Positions 17,679 to 24,704 of a stretch of 64,000 nucleotides of DNA are shown piece by piece. Below the pieces are notes generated by a model that saw only the letters and a list, made by a program, of their open reading frames with translations, searched no databases and was not told where the DNA came from. Numbering within the stretch: position 1 is the stretch's first letter; every line of letters starts with the position of its first letter. The DNA comes from Methylobacterium aquaticum. Its GTDB lineage: Bacteria; Pseudomonadota; Alphaproteobacteria; Rhizobiales; Beijerinckiaceae. The stretch spans positions 1-64,000 of the forward strand of contig NZ_LABX01000032.1 in NCBI RefSeq assembly GCF_001043915.1, read 5' to 3'. Position numbers and translations under genes: made by a program.

Positions 17679-18220
17679 GGTCGTGATCGCTTCGTCCGGT
17701 TGCTCTTGGCCGCGCCCCTGCGGCCTCGATGGCGTTGGTCGAGCCGGAGGCGACCGGCGCCGCACCCACGCAGCGGGCCGCAGCGCCAGCGGAGGACGGC
17801 GAGGGCAGGGTTTCTTGGTGCGCGAGGAGCCGCCGCAGGCGGCGGGGAAGAAAACCGGCATCCGCCGTTGCGGTGGTCCCGGGCGACCCGGATAGAACCG
17901 CCCATCACTGAGGCCACTGGGTGCGGCCCTGCCCACCGGCTCGTGGGAACGCCTTCTGGCCGGATCAGGAGAACCTGCCTGACCTCGAACGGATCCGCGT
18001 CCCGCATCCCCGCTCCCGGCCCGAGGATCGCAACCGGGGGACGATACTTGCGGCTCGCCGCTCCCCGCCGCATCCGCGTGGGGCTGACGACGGGCCGATC
18101 CCGCCAGCCCCGAGAGGGGACGGTGCTCCTCGCCCAAGCTCGCGACGGCCTGGAATGCTGCCACGCGCAAGAAGAGGCGAACGCTCCTGGTCCGCCACCC
18201 TATGAGCGCGAATACGATGT
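17679..18220. other. Non-coding stretch upstream of DUF736 gene
   Basis: About 540 bases with open frames in several phases but no recognisable domain. A strong palindrome, CCGCCG-CAGG-CGGCGG, lies at about 17830-17846. It presumably includes the DUF736 promoter and the end of the vapBC unit. Confidence 0.45.
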
Positions 18221-18607
18221 TCAACCCGCCACGATGTCCGTCAACGGAAATCGATTGCCTTTGAACAGCAGCGGCATGCGGTAGGCCTGGGCGCATGCGT
18301 AGGCGAAGCAATCTGCGTGCGTGAGCCCGTGGCCCCGGCCGTAGCGCTCGAATGCCTCCAGCGCGCCGTCGGCCGTCCTGGGCGATCCAGCGACGACCTG
18401 GATGACCGCCAGCGCGAGGTAGTCCCGCACGGCCTCCCGGGCTTCGGGTAGGGGGAGGTCGAGGATGCGGGAGAGGGCGATCGTGGTCTCGAAGACCGCG
18501 TAGGGTGAGGTGAGGCGCTGGCGCGCGTGCTGGAGGCGCGCGACGAGGGCCGCGGCGTCGGGCTCGCCGGCGAGGATCGCGATCAGGGCGGAGGTGTCGA
18601 CGAACAT
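18221..18607 (-). CDS. vapC: PIN-domain toxin, VapC type
   Basis: 128 residues with FVDTSALIAILAGEPDAAAL (first PIN acidic residue), ETTIALSRIL (second, conserved Glu), and THADCFAYACAQAYRMPLLF plus GNRFPLTDIVAG (third and fourth acidic region). VapC proteins are Mg-dependent ribonucleases that cut tRNA or rRNA when free of antitoxin. The ATG at 18607 overlaps the vapB stop as TGATG; a GTG one codon upstream is possible. The frame is complete and looks active. Confidence 0.88.
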   Translation of the reverse strand: MFVDTSALIAILAGEPDAAALVARLQHARQRLTSPYAVFETTIALSRILDLPLPEAREAVRDYLALAVIQVVAGSPRTADGALEAFERYGRGHGLTHADCFAYACAQAYRMPLLFKGNRFPLTDIVAG

Positions 18608-18848
18608 CACGGGTTTCCGTAGAGTTCGTCGCGCACCGCCTGGCCGACGGGCATCGCGTTGGGGCCGGCCCGCTCGCGCAGGCTGCAGGCGAAGGCAAGG
18701 GACCGGGCGACTAAGTCGAGCCGGTCCTTCTCGCGGTCGATCTCACCGCGAAGCGCCTGGCGCACCGCCTCGGTCTTCGTGGTGCGCTTGAGGACGCCAG
18801 CTCCTGCGCAAGCGCGTCCACATCCGGATCCTTGACGTAAAGAGCCAT
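18607..18848 (-). pseudogene. vapB: VapB-type antitoxin with one-base frameshift
   Basis: ATG 18848-18846 opens MALYVKDPDVDALAQELA, the usual VapB N-terminal DNA-binding strand. The frame then runs into nonsense. In the neighbouring frame the protein resumes as VLKRTTKTEAVRQALRGEID and ends with VRDELYGNP at the TGA overlapping vapC. One base is missing at GAGCTGGC-GTCCTC (about 18793-18798). Restoring it gives an 80-residue VapB of normal length. Either this is a real loss of the antitoxin or a sequencing error. Confidence 0.75.
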
Positions 18849-18891
18849 GGATATCCCAATCGAATATACCTGATATCCAGCGCAGGATATC
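18849..18891 (-). promoter_or_regulatory. Probable vapBC operator
   Basis: Immediately upstream of vapB, GGATATC (18849-18855), GATATCC (18872-18878) and GGATATC (18885-18891) form one perfect inverted pair with a 6-base spacer plus an extra half-site. Autoregulated TA promoters carry such palindromes for the antitoxin dimer. Confidence 0.55.
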
Positions 18892-19048
18892 CCGAGGATG
18901 GTGCAGGGCAACCCCCTCGTCGCGCGAGGGGGAGTTGAGGTGTTGAACTACACTGCCCCTAAGGGAGGGTCGCTCCTCGCATGGGACGGCAGCGGCCCTG
19001 ATGCCGTCGGCATCACCCTGGTGGATCAGGCATCCATATGAGGAACTA

Positions 19049-19933
19049 ATGGCCATCTACCATCTGAAGACCGAAAGGATCACCCAAAGAAACGGGCAAA
19101 ATTCTATAGCAATAGCCGCGTACTATGCGGACGAACCGTTGACAGACGATCGCACCGGCTTGCGCCATGTCATGCCGCCAAGAACCGGCTTGCTTCATCA
19201 CGAAATCCTGTTTCCGAATGATGCTTGCATGGCGACGCCCTGGGATCGGCAAAGACTCTGGAACGCCGTCGAGGCACGGGAAAAGCGTAAAGACTCCCTC
19301 GTGGCGCTGCTCTGGTTCGTCGCGCTGCCCAAGGAGTTGTCGATCACGGATGCTATTGCATTGGCGCGATCATTCGCCGACGCCCTCATCAACCGCTGGG
19401 GCTGCGTCATCGACCTGACGGCGCGAGATGCCAGTCCTCAAAACCGCGTTGGGTATTTGCTCACAACGACGCGTCGCTTTGACGGCGCTTGCCTCGGGGA
19501 GCAGATCGATTTTGTTGCCAATGCCCAAACTCGATACAATCGTTGTATCGAGACGTCGCAACGATCCGATTTGCTGGCCATTCGGGCCCTTTGGGCCGAG
19601 ATGGTCAACGCGGCGCTCGCCGCGGCCGGCTCCAGTGCGCGGGTCGATCACCGCAGCCTGAAGGCACAGGGCTTCGATCTCATCCCTCAGATCCACCTGG
19701 GTTCGACCGTAGCGCGGCGGACCTGACGCGGCGAGGACACGGATAACACGACGGGCTCGGTGGATCGCGACATCTACAATGCAAAGCAGATCATGAACCA
19801 GCCGGATATCATCCGGCGCCTGCTCGAAAGCCGCGGCGAGCCCTTCGACGCGCAGAGTGCCAGACGTGCGATCGATTACTTCGTCGATGATGCGATCCTG
19901 CGAGAAGAGCTGCACCAGATCGTCATCCCGTGA
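19049..19933 (+). pseudogene. MobA/MobL-family relaxase, broken by an in-frame stop
   Basis: ATG 19049 follows AGGA by 4 bases and opens MAIYHLKTERITQRNGQNSI, the MobA/MobL relaxase N-terminus. LLHHEILFPNDA, LWFVALPKELS, DLTARDASPQNRVGYLLTTT and HRSLKAQGFDLIPQIHLG, which holds the last conserved histidine, follow. A TGA at 19724-19726 stops the frame, but the same frame continues GEDTDNTTGSVDRDIYNAKQ to a stop at 19931-19933, matching the family. CGA to TGA is one transition. Even joined, about 294 residues cover only the relaxase domain. Confidence 0.7.
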
Positions 19934-20115
19934 TGAGCGCATCCCTGAACCCCACGACGCGGCAGGCAGCACCAATGGCGCGAAACGGCCCGCGGATCGA
20001 CATCGACGATCACGACGGCCTGGTCGGGGCCGTCTTCGACGGTGCGCCCCATCCTAAACGGGGTCGCACCAGCGGGACGATCACTCCTCCCCGTGAGGGT
20101 CGAACTCGGAGATGA
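19933..20115 (+). CDS. Possible small protein, 60 aa
   Basis: ATG 19933 overlaps the last stop of the relaxase remnant as TGATG. The product (MSASLNPTTRQAAPMARNGP, then RIDIDDHDGLVGAVFDGAPH) is short and unrecognised, and its end overlaps the convergent small gene at 20081. It could be chance. Confidence 0.25.
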   Translation: MSASLNPTTRQAAPMARNGPRIDIDDHDGLVGAVFDGAPHPKRGRTSGTITPPREGRTRR

Positions 20116-20254
20116 CGTCGGCGGGATCGCCCTCGAACTCGTCCGAGGTGACGACGCCGTAGCCGGCCTCGGAGCGGAACACCGTGACCGGAACCATCAG
20201 GGACGCCGCGAGGCTGTGGGCGTAGCGGTTCGCGAGGGTGAGATCGGTCGCCAT
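20081..20254 (-). CDS. Small acidic hypothetical protein, 57 aa
   Basis: ATG 20254 follows an AGGAG site by about 10 bases. The protein is MATDLTLANRYAHSLAASLM then VPVTVFRSEAGYGVVTSDEF and an acidic end (EGDPADVISEFDPHGEE). The composition is sensible and unlike the frames around it. Family not recognised; a longer upstream extension in the same frame is Arg/Pro-rich and improbable. Confidence 0.5.
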   Translation of the reverse strand: MATDLTLANRYAHSLAASLMVPVTVFRSEAGYGVVTSDEFEGDPADVISEFDPHGEE

Positions 20255-20464
20255 CGGGGTCTTCGCTCCTGCTGGAAGCGGGGGCGATCCCCGCTCGACA
20301 GCGGCCCCAGGAGGCCGAGAGCGGCTGCGATCACCGCGGGAGGCGCAGCCGAGCGCGGCCGCCCGCTTGCGGAGCGGACCCCTTGCGGGTTGATCGTACA
20401 AAGTCGCGACGGCCTATCGGGGTGGCTGACGAGAGAGCGGGGTCGTCCACCGCCGGCCGGTGCC

Positions 20465-20500
20465 TGACATCGATTTGCTATCAATATCATAGCGATGTCA
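20465..20500. repeat. 8-bp inverted repeat
   Basis: TGACATCG (20465-20472) is matched by CGATGTCA (20493-20500), with a partial inner match GCTAT (20477-20481)/ATAGC (20489-20493). The AT-rich centre stands out in GC-rich DNA, suggesting a protein-binding site in the 285-base gap between the small gene and the toxin gene. Confidence 0.5.
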
Positions 20501-20539
20501 TGCCCCTCGGCCGGTCTGCCCGGCACGGTCGCGGGGGGA

Positions 20540-20974
20540 TCAGCGCTCGCGCGGGACCATCCGGAGCTGCCGCGCGCGGATCGACTCGCCCATCGTCCGC
20601 AGCACGACACGCATGAAGGCAGGGCTGAACCGGCCGTAGGCGTAGCGAAGCGGATGCGTCTCCAGCGGGACCAAGTGGTACGAACCCGGCATCACGTCGC
20701 TGTTGGCCTCGTCGAGCATGATCCAGCAGGGGCGGTCGCCCGGCAGCTTGAGGCGCCGGCGCTCGGTGTCCGGGACCGCGACAGCGGACCGGCCGGGCAA
20801 GGGCTCTTGGGTCGTGATCGGGAACACCACCACGGCGCCTTGGCCGACGTCCACCGGCACGACGAGGCAGACCGGCCGGTCCTTGCGCCCTTCGATCTCG
20901 CCGCGGTCGTGCTCGCGCGGCCAAAGGAAGCTGTAGCGGACGACGAGGCCGGTTTCCGGAGGTTCAGTCGTCAC
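20540..20974 (-). CDS. PemK/MazF-like toxin
   Basis: About 144 residues beginning with GTG at 20974 (VTTEPPETGLVVRYSFLWPR). GRKDRPVCLVVPVDVGQGAV, VVFPITTQEPLP, VAVPDTERRRLKLPGDRPCW, IMLDEANS and FSPAFMRVVLRTM follow. The RxDRPxxVV, lP-IT and E-N blocks resemble PemK/MazF-like growth inhibitors, which are mRNA endoribonucleases. The GTG start overlaps the 3' end of the antitoxin gene by 11 bases, as in a coupled TA operon. An upstream ATG at 21022 is possible but adds an unlikely tail. PemK assignment is by eye and moderate. Confidence 0.62.
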   Translation of the reverse strand: MTTEPPETGLVVRYSFLWPREHDRGEIEGRKDRPVCLVVPVDVGQGAVVVFPITTQEPLPGRSAVAVPDTERRRLKLPGDRPCWIMLDEANSDVMPGSYHLVPLETHPLRYAYGRFSPAFMRVVLRTMGESIRARQLRMVPRER

Positions 20975-21218
20975 CGCCGTGCTCCCGTTCGTAGGCGTCG
21001 GCGGCCCGCAGGAGGCCGTCACGAAGGTCGTCCGGCATGGTGTCGAGGGTGAAGGCGCGGCGCGGATCGCTCGGGCCGCGCAGGGCCTCGTAGTGCTCCA
21101 GGCTCATCAGGACGAACCGCGGCTTGCTGCGCCGGGTGATGACCACGGGCGCGCGTTGGGCCGCGTCGGTGACCTCGCCAACCTGTTTGTTGAGATCGGC
21201 GGTCGAGAAGGTGCGCAT
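20964..21218 (-). CDS. Phd/YefM-family antitoxin
   Basis: 84 residues: MRTFSTADLNKQVGEVTDAA, QRAPVVITRRSKPRFVLMSL, EHYEALRG, with an acidic C-terminus (AADAYEREHGGDD). This is the Phd/YefM fold, whose N-terminus binds the operator and whose C-terminus wraps the toxin. GGAGG precedes the ATG by about 6 bases. Phd antitoxins usually pair with Doc or RelE toxins; here the neighbour is PemK-like, a mixed pairing. Confidence 0.85.
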   Translation of the reverse strand: MRTFSTADLNKQVGEVTDAAQRAPVVITRRSKPRFVLMSLEHYEALRGPSDPRRAFTLDTMPDDLRDGLLRAADAYEREHGGDD

Positions 21219-21260
21219 GGAAGGCCTCCAGATCCATGAGATCCATATAACATGGACCTT
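21219..21260 (-). promoter_or_regulatory. Probable TA operator/promoter
   Basis: GATCCAT occurs at 21231-21237 and 21240-21246. TCCAT-ATAAC-ATGGA forms a palindrome at 21242-21256, over a TATAAC/TTATAT sequence that could be the -10 region on the minus strand. It directly precedes the phd-type gene, where autoregulation is expected. Confidence 0.5.
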
Positions 21261-21281
21261 GCAGAGTTTGACGGGTCGGGC

Positions 21282-21668
21282 TCACAAGTCGAGATCCTCC
21301 TGGAGGAAGCGGGCCGGGATCGCCTCCTTGGCCCCCTCCCAGACGATGCGGCCGCCCTGCCAGATCGTGACGTAGCCGCCGCCCTTCTACATCGGCGCAG
21401 GAGGCGTGGCCTCGAAGTTCCGGCAGCCGAATTCACCGACCGTGGCCGAGAAGGAGAGCCTGGGGTTGTTGCCGACCAGGACGCGATCGCAGGCGCCCGT
21501 CGGCCGCCGGACCCGGCGGCGTGACAGGCCGATGCGGAAGGCCTCGTAGGCGCTCTGCTCGCCCGCCGACGGCGCCTTCCAGTGCCGGCAGTGCTTGCAC
21601 TGGCCGGAACGGGTCTCGGCCGGCCCCTCGAGGGCCGGTCCGCCGTTGTGCCCGAGGCGACCGGTCAC
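21282..21668 (-). pseudogene. Cysteine-rich small protein with an in-frame stop
   Basis: GTG 21668 overlaps the upstream gene's stop (GTGA). The frame reads MTGRLGHNGGPALEGP, then GQCKHCRHWKAP, GACDRVLVGNNPRLSFSATV and GEFGCRNFEATPPAPM, with four cysteines arranged like a zinc site (CKHC...C...C). TAG at 21389-21387 stops it at 93 residues. The same frame continues KGGGYVTIWQGGRIVWEG and AKEAIPARFLQEDLDL to TGA at 21284-21282, which reads as real protein. So this is either a 128-residue gene broken by one stop or two adjacent coding segments. Function unknown. Confidence 0.6.
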
Positions 21669-22205
21669 GGCCGGCCCCCATGCGCGCGGTCCGCCGCCAG
21701 CCAGGTCCGTAGGTCCTGGCGCATCCGGCCGATCGGCCCGTTGATGACGCTGACGCGGGCGTCGCGGCGCACACAGCCCATCTCGACGAAGCCGCGCACC
21801 AGGGCGTGCATCACCTCGACGTAGAGCCGGCCGCCGACCAGCGCGATCTCCTCGACCGGGTCGGCGCCGTGGCGGGTGAGCCCGGCGATCTCGGCGCCGG
21901 GGTGGATCCCGTAGGTGTCGGGCCGGCGCGGCGAGGGCGGCCGGGGCCAGCGCGTGGTCACGCCGCCGGCGATCATCCGCTCGGCGAGGTCCTCCGTCAG
22001 CCTGGCGTCGTAGTCGGCGATCGGGGCCGCCGCATCACGAAAGCCGTAATGGGCCGAGAGGAAGGCGACCTTGGCCGTCCGGCCTTCGGGATCGGCGGCG
22101 CGCAGTGTGCGCCAGAGCGGGCCGTCGTAGCGCGCGAGCGCCGGGATGGGGTCGGGATCGGAGCGCTTGGTCGCCTGAGCAGGCGAGGACGAGGAGGCGG
22201 GCCAT
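21665..22205 (-). pseudogene. DUF6884-like protein with one-base insertion
   Basis: ATG 22205-22203 opens MARLLVLACS, the usual start of DUF6884-like proteins, but the frame then fails. One extra base in TGCTCAGGCGACC (about 22174-22178) shifts it. In the other frame the protein continues ATKRSDPDPIPALARYDGPL, KVAFLSAHYGFRDAAAPI, GGVTTRWPRP and GGRLYVEVMHALVRGFVEMG to a stop at 21665. Joined, it is about 179 residues. The family occurs on plasmids and phages and its function is unknown. It is preceded by the leader element shared with ardC. Confidence 0.65.
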
Positions 22206-22214
22206 GGCCGGGCT

Positions 22215-22243
22215 TTCGCGACGGGCGCCGGAGCCTCTCTCCG
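22215..22243 (-). repeat. Shared leader element, copy 2
   Basis: 28 of 29 bases match 16487-16515, again 9 bases before the start codon of a minus-strand gene. The single difference is A/G after TTCGCGAC. Flanking sequence differs between the copies, so the element itself seems to be conserved. Confidence 0.7.
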
Positions 22244-22369
22244 ATCATCCCTCCCGTCGCGAAGCGTCGGTCCTTCTCGAACTCTCGAACCAAGTCCCAC
22301 ACATTCGCTGCGGGGAATGGCCGAAGAGGGGATTCGCCCTTAACCCGGCCGTGGTAGCGTGGCCACATC

Positions 22370-22801
22370 GTGCCGATCCGCCCCGAACACCGCCACTTCT
22401 ACCCGATCGACTGGCCGCAGCTCTCGGCGGTGATCCGCTTCGGCCGCGCCGGCGGGCGCTGCGAGGCCTGTAGGCGGCCGCACGGGCAGGTGATCGTCTG
22501 CCTGGATAAGGGAACCTGGTACGACGCCGAGGCCGGGCACTGGCGCTCCGGCCGGGGGCGGCGCCTGCGCCGTGAACCCAGGCTCGGGGCATTGGCGCGA
22601 GCGCGGCTGACGGTGCCGGTCCTGGCGGCGTGCCACCGGGCCCACGACACCAGCCTCAACGGCGACCGGGATCTCGCGGCCTGGTGCCAGCGCTGCCACC
22701 TGATCCATGACCGGCCAGAGCACCTGCGGCGCCGGCGCCTGACCTACCTGCGGCGGCGGGCGATGGGCGACCTGTTTCTCGGACCTTACCCGGTCATCTG
22801 A
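22370..22801 (+). CDS. HNH-like zinc-binding protein
   Basis: 143 residues starting with GTG (MPIRPEHRHFYPIDWPQLSA). Two CxxC knuckles, GGRCEACRR and AAWCQRCHLIHD, flank LAACHRAHDTSLNGDRDL. This is the layout of small HNH-type endonuclease folds seen in phages and plasmids: C-x2-C, H-x-x-H-D, N, C-x2-C-H. The usual DH catalytic pair is altered to HRAHD. It may be a nuclease or a zinc-bound nucleic acid-binding protein. The start could lie a little further downstream, but no better ATG exists. Confidence 0.65.
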   Translation: MPIRPEHRHFYPIDWPQLSAVIRFGRAGGRCEACRRPHGQVIVCLDKGTWYDAEAGHWRSGRGRRLRREPRLGALARARLTVPVLAACHRAHDTSLNGDRDLAAWCQRCHLIHDRPEHLRRRRLTYLRRRAMGDLFLGPYPVI

Positions 22802-23004
22802 CCGGGTGTACGGCCGGAGCGAGGCACAAGGCCGGCAATGGATCTCCCGGGCGAGCGAGCCCCTCCTGTCCGCGCGCGCGGATCCACCGATCGAGTATCG
22901 CTGTGCAGGGGGCCGCGCTGCCGTCGCTACAGAGCGATACAATCAACCGGTCGCCGGAGCGCGGGCGCGGCTCTATCCGGGAGGTCGAGCCCGGGAGAGC
23001 GCCT

Positions 23005-23148
23005 GTGGAGCACATCGACCACGTGCTGATAGTCGACGGCGACCACGAGATCCGAGAGCTGGTGTCCGGCTGTCTCAGAAAGAACGGCCGGCGGGTCGGC
23101 GCGGCCGGCGGCGGGCGTCAGATGCGCGCGCCGGCGTGCGAGGGATGA
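23005..23148 (+). pseudogene. Response-regulator receiver fragment
   Basis: GTG 23005 opens VEHIDHVLIVDGDHEIREL and VSGCLRKNGRRVGAAGGGRQ, the first third of a receiver domain (acidic pair, helix 1, strand 2). It then ends after 47 residues. The phospho-acceptor Asp and the whole DNA-binding domain are missing, so this is an internal deletion. Its TGA overlaps the next ATG (ATGA), as in an intact regulator-kinase operon. Confidence 0.6.
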
Positions 23149-23400
23149 GGGCGCGCCTCCCGGGCAGCCTGCGCAGCCGGCTCTTCCTGATCCTGCTCGC
23201 TGGACTCCTGTGCGGCCAGGGGCTCGCATCCGCGGTCATGCTCCTCGAGCGGGACCGCTCGGCCCGGGTCGTGATGCTGACGACGCTCCAGCGCGATGTC
23301 GCCGTCGCGGTCGCCCTGCTGGACCGGCTGCCGGCCGGCGAGCGGGCGGGATGGCTGCCGCTCCTCGACAGGCCGACCTACCGGTTCGCAGGTCCGGGCT
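23145..23400 (+). pseudogene. Sensor histidine kinase N-terminal fragment
   Basis: ATG 23145 overlaps the regulator stop. The product begins MRARLPGSLRSRLFLILLAG with a membrane helix (LFLILLAGLLCGQGLASAVML) and the start of a periplasmic domain (LLERDRSARVVMLTTLQRDV). At about 23400 the sequence switches to an IS630 transposase. All catalytic parts are lost. Confidence 0.6.
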
Positions 23401-23662
23401 TGGCTGTCGCGTCATCCGCGCTGGGTGGTCCACTTCACCCCGACCTCCGCCTCTTGGCTCAACGCCGTCGAAGGTTTCTTCTCGGCGCTGTCGCGTCGGC
23501 GACTGCGACGCGGCACGTTCACCGGGATCGTCGACCTACAGGCGGCGATCAAGCGCTACATCGCCGAACACAACGAGTGGCCCAAGCCCTTCATCTGGAC
23601 CAACCCGGCCGCCGCCATCCTCAACAGCCAGGCTGCACCTTCCGTCTGAGTCAGTGCACTAG
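23399..23662 (+). mobile_element. IS630-family transposase C-terminal remnant and right end
   Basis: Residues WVVHFTPTSASWLNAVEGFF, then SALSRRRLRRGTFTGIVDLQ, AAIKRYIAEHNEWPKPFIWT, ending at TGA 23647-23649, are the last part of an IS630 transposase with the final catalytic Glu region (NAVEGFF). The stop is followed by GTCAGTGCACTAG (23650-23662), which equals the terminal repeat of the MITE. This is therefore the right end of the element. Everything 5' of 23399 is missing. Confidence 0.75.
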
Positions 23663-23767
23663 TGCGCTGACGCTTTCAGAAGGTACACCGCGCACTGCGA
23701 ATTTCTCTGTGACTGCAGGTAGTTGGCGAGTGAGCACGTGGCTCGTTCGTCGGTGCCAGTGCACTAG
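23659..23767. mobile_element. 109-bp MITE with IS630-type ends, copy 1
   Basis: Bounded by CTAG at both ends (target TA doubled), with terminal repeats CTAGTGCGCTG and CAGTGCACTAG. An almost identical 109-bp sequence lies in the opposite orientation at 57221-57329. The ends match the right end of the IS630 remnant it abuts, so that family could move it. It has no coding capacity of its own; open frames across it are incidental. Confidence 0.8.
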
Positions 23768-23878
23768 CGAGGCGGCCTACCTGAACCCTCCTGTCGTGCC
23801 AAAATCCTTTGCATGTAAACTAGGTATCTTCCGCACGTGAAAACTGTGCCAGCATCCTTATCGGAGAAGGAAGCGCAT

Positions 23879-24180
23879 ATGGAATGGCACAATCTCGAAC
23901 GGCTGAAGGCTCATATTCTGCCACGATCTATCGCGCAAGAGTTCAACGCTGCGCGATCAGAGGTGGGATCTGATGTATGTCGAGATCAGCGATGAGCCTG
24001 ACCATTGCCAATGCGGGCAGCAAATTTTTGAGCACTGCTACATCCGTAACCGTCTCACGCGAAGCGAGACCTATGCTGGAAACGTCTGCATCAACCGGTT
24101 TCTGACTGACCTAGGATCCCGCTTTAATTTCGATCCACAAGCGACGTTGGGTGCAGCGGCCAAATGGCGGCGAGCGTGCA
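23879..24180 (+). pseudogene. Zinc-ribbon-containing protein fragment, frameshifted
   Basis: ATG 23879 opens MEWHNLERLKAHILPRSIAQ, and the frame breaks near 23955. Another frame continues RWDLMYVEISDEPDHCQCGQ, then EHCYIRNRLTRSETYAGN and VCINRFLTD. The CxCGxxIxEHCxIRNRxT...GNxCINRF pattern is a small zinc-binding module I have seen in hypothetical proteins of phage and plasmid origin. The 3' half does not match and seems replaced. One frameshift plus loss of the tail mark it as broken. Confidence 0.5.
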
Positions 24181-24237
24181 TTTTCCCACCAGAAAGCGCG
24201 TGGCCGAACGGCTGGGACGTGCTATGGACGCCACACC

Positions 24238-24621
24238 ATGTCGCCCGCCCGACCACTCTGGCACTTGCTACTCACGGTCTTCCAGATCGTGGCGCTTGTT
24301 GCTTTCTTGATAGTGGGAGCCGAGCACTCAAACGCTGGTACGGCGCATACCGAGAACGCCACGATCGCCGCCGTTGCGCCTATGGAGGCTCAAGAAGCGG
24401 AACAGATCGGCACCGGAACGGACCGCGCCGTCCTCCTCGGTGATGAGAGCATGATCGACCCTTGCGGCCTGTGCTGCTGCCATGCGCCGTTTGTGCGCTG
24501 GGCCTCGTACGCCGTGACGGTCACCTGGAAGCCCGAGCGGAGGCTGGCCGGTCTCCGTGCGATCGCGTTCGACAGCCTGCACCCCGAGACGCTTTCCGAG
24601 CCCCCTCGACCCTTCGCCTGA
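24238..24621 (+). CDS. Small membrane-anchored protein heading an RND efflux operon
   Basis: ATG 24238 gives 127 residues: one N-terminal membrane or signal segment (LWHLLLTVFQIVALVAFLIV) and a periplasmic part with a metal-binding-like motif (DPCGLCCCHAPFVRW). Short proteins with a Cys/His cluster often precede heavy-metal RND genes. It lies 83 bases upstream of the adaptor gene on the same strand and is probably cotranscribed. Family not named with certainty. Confidence 0.6.
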   Translation: MSPARPLWHLLLTVFQIVALVAFLIVGAEHSNAGTAHTENATIAAVAPMEAQEAEQIGTGTDRAVLLGDESMIDPCGLCCCHAPFVRWASYAVTVTWKPERRLAGLRAIAFDSLHPETLSEPPRPFA

Positions 24622-24704
24622 GGTCCGCGCGCCGCTGCGCGTCCTGAGCGGCTGCCCGTGAGGGCTGCCGCCAGCCTCCCTTTCGCGAAGGCTCGGTTTT
24701 TCCC

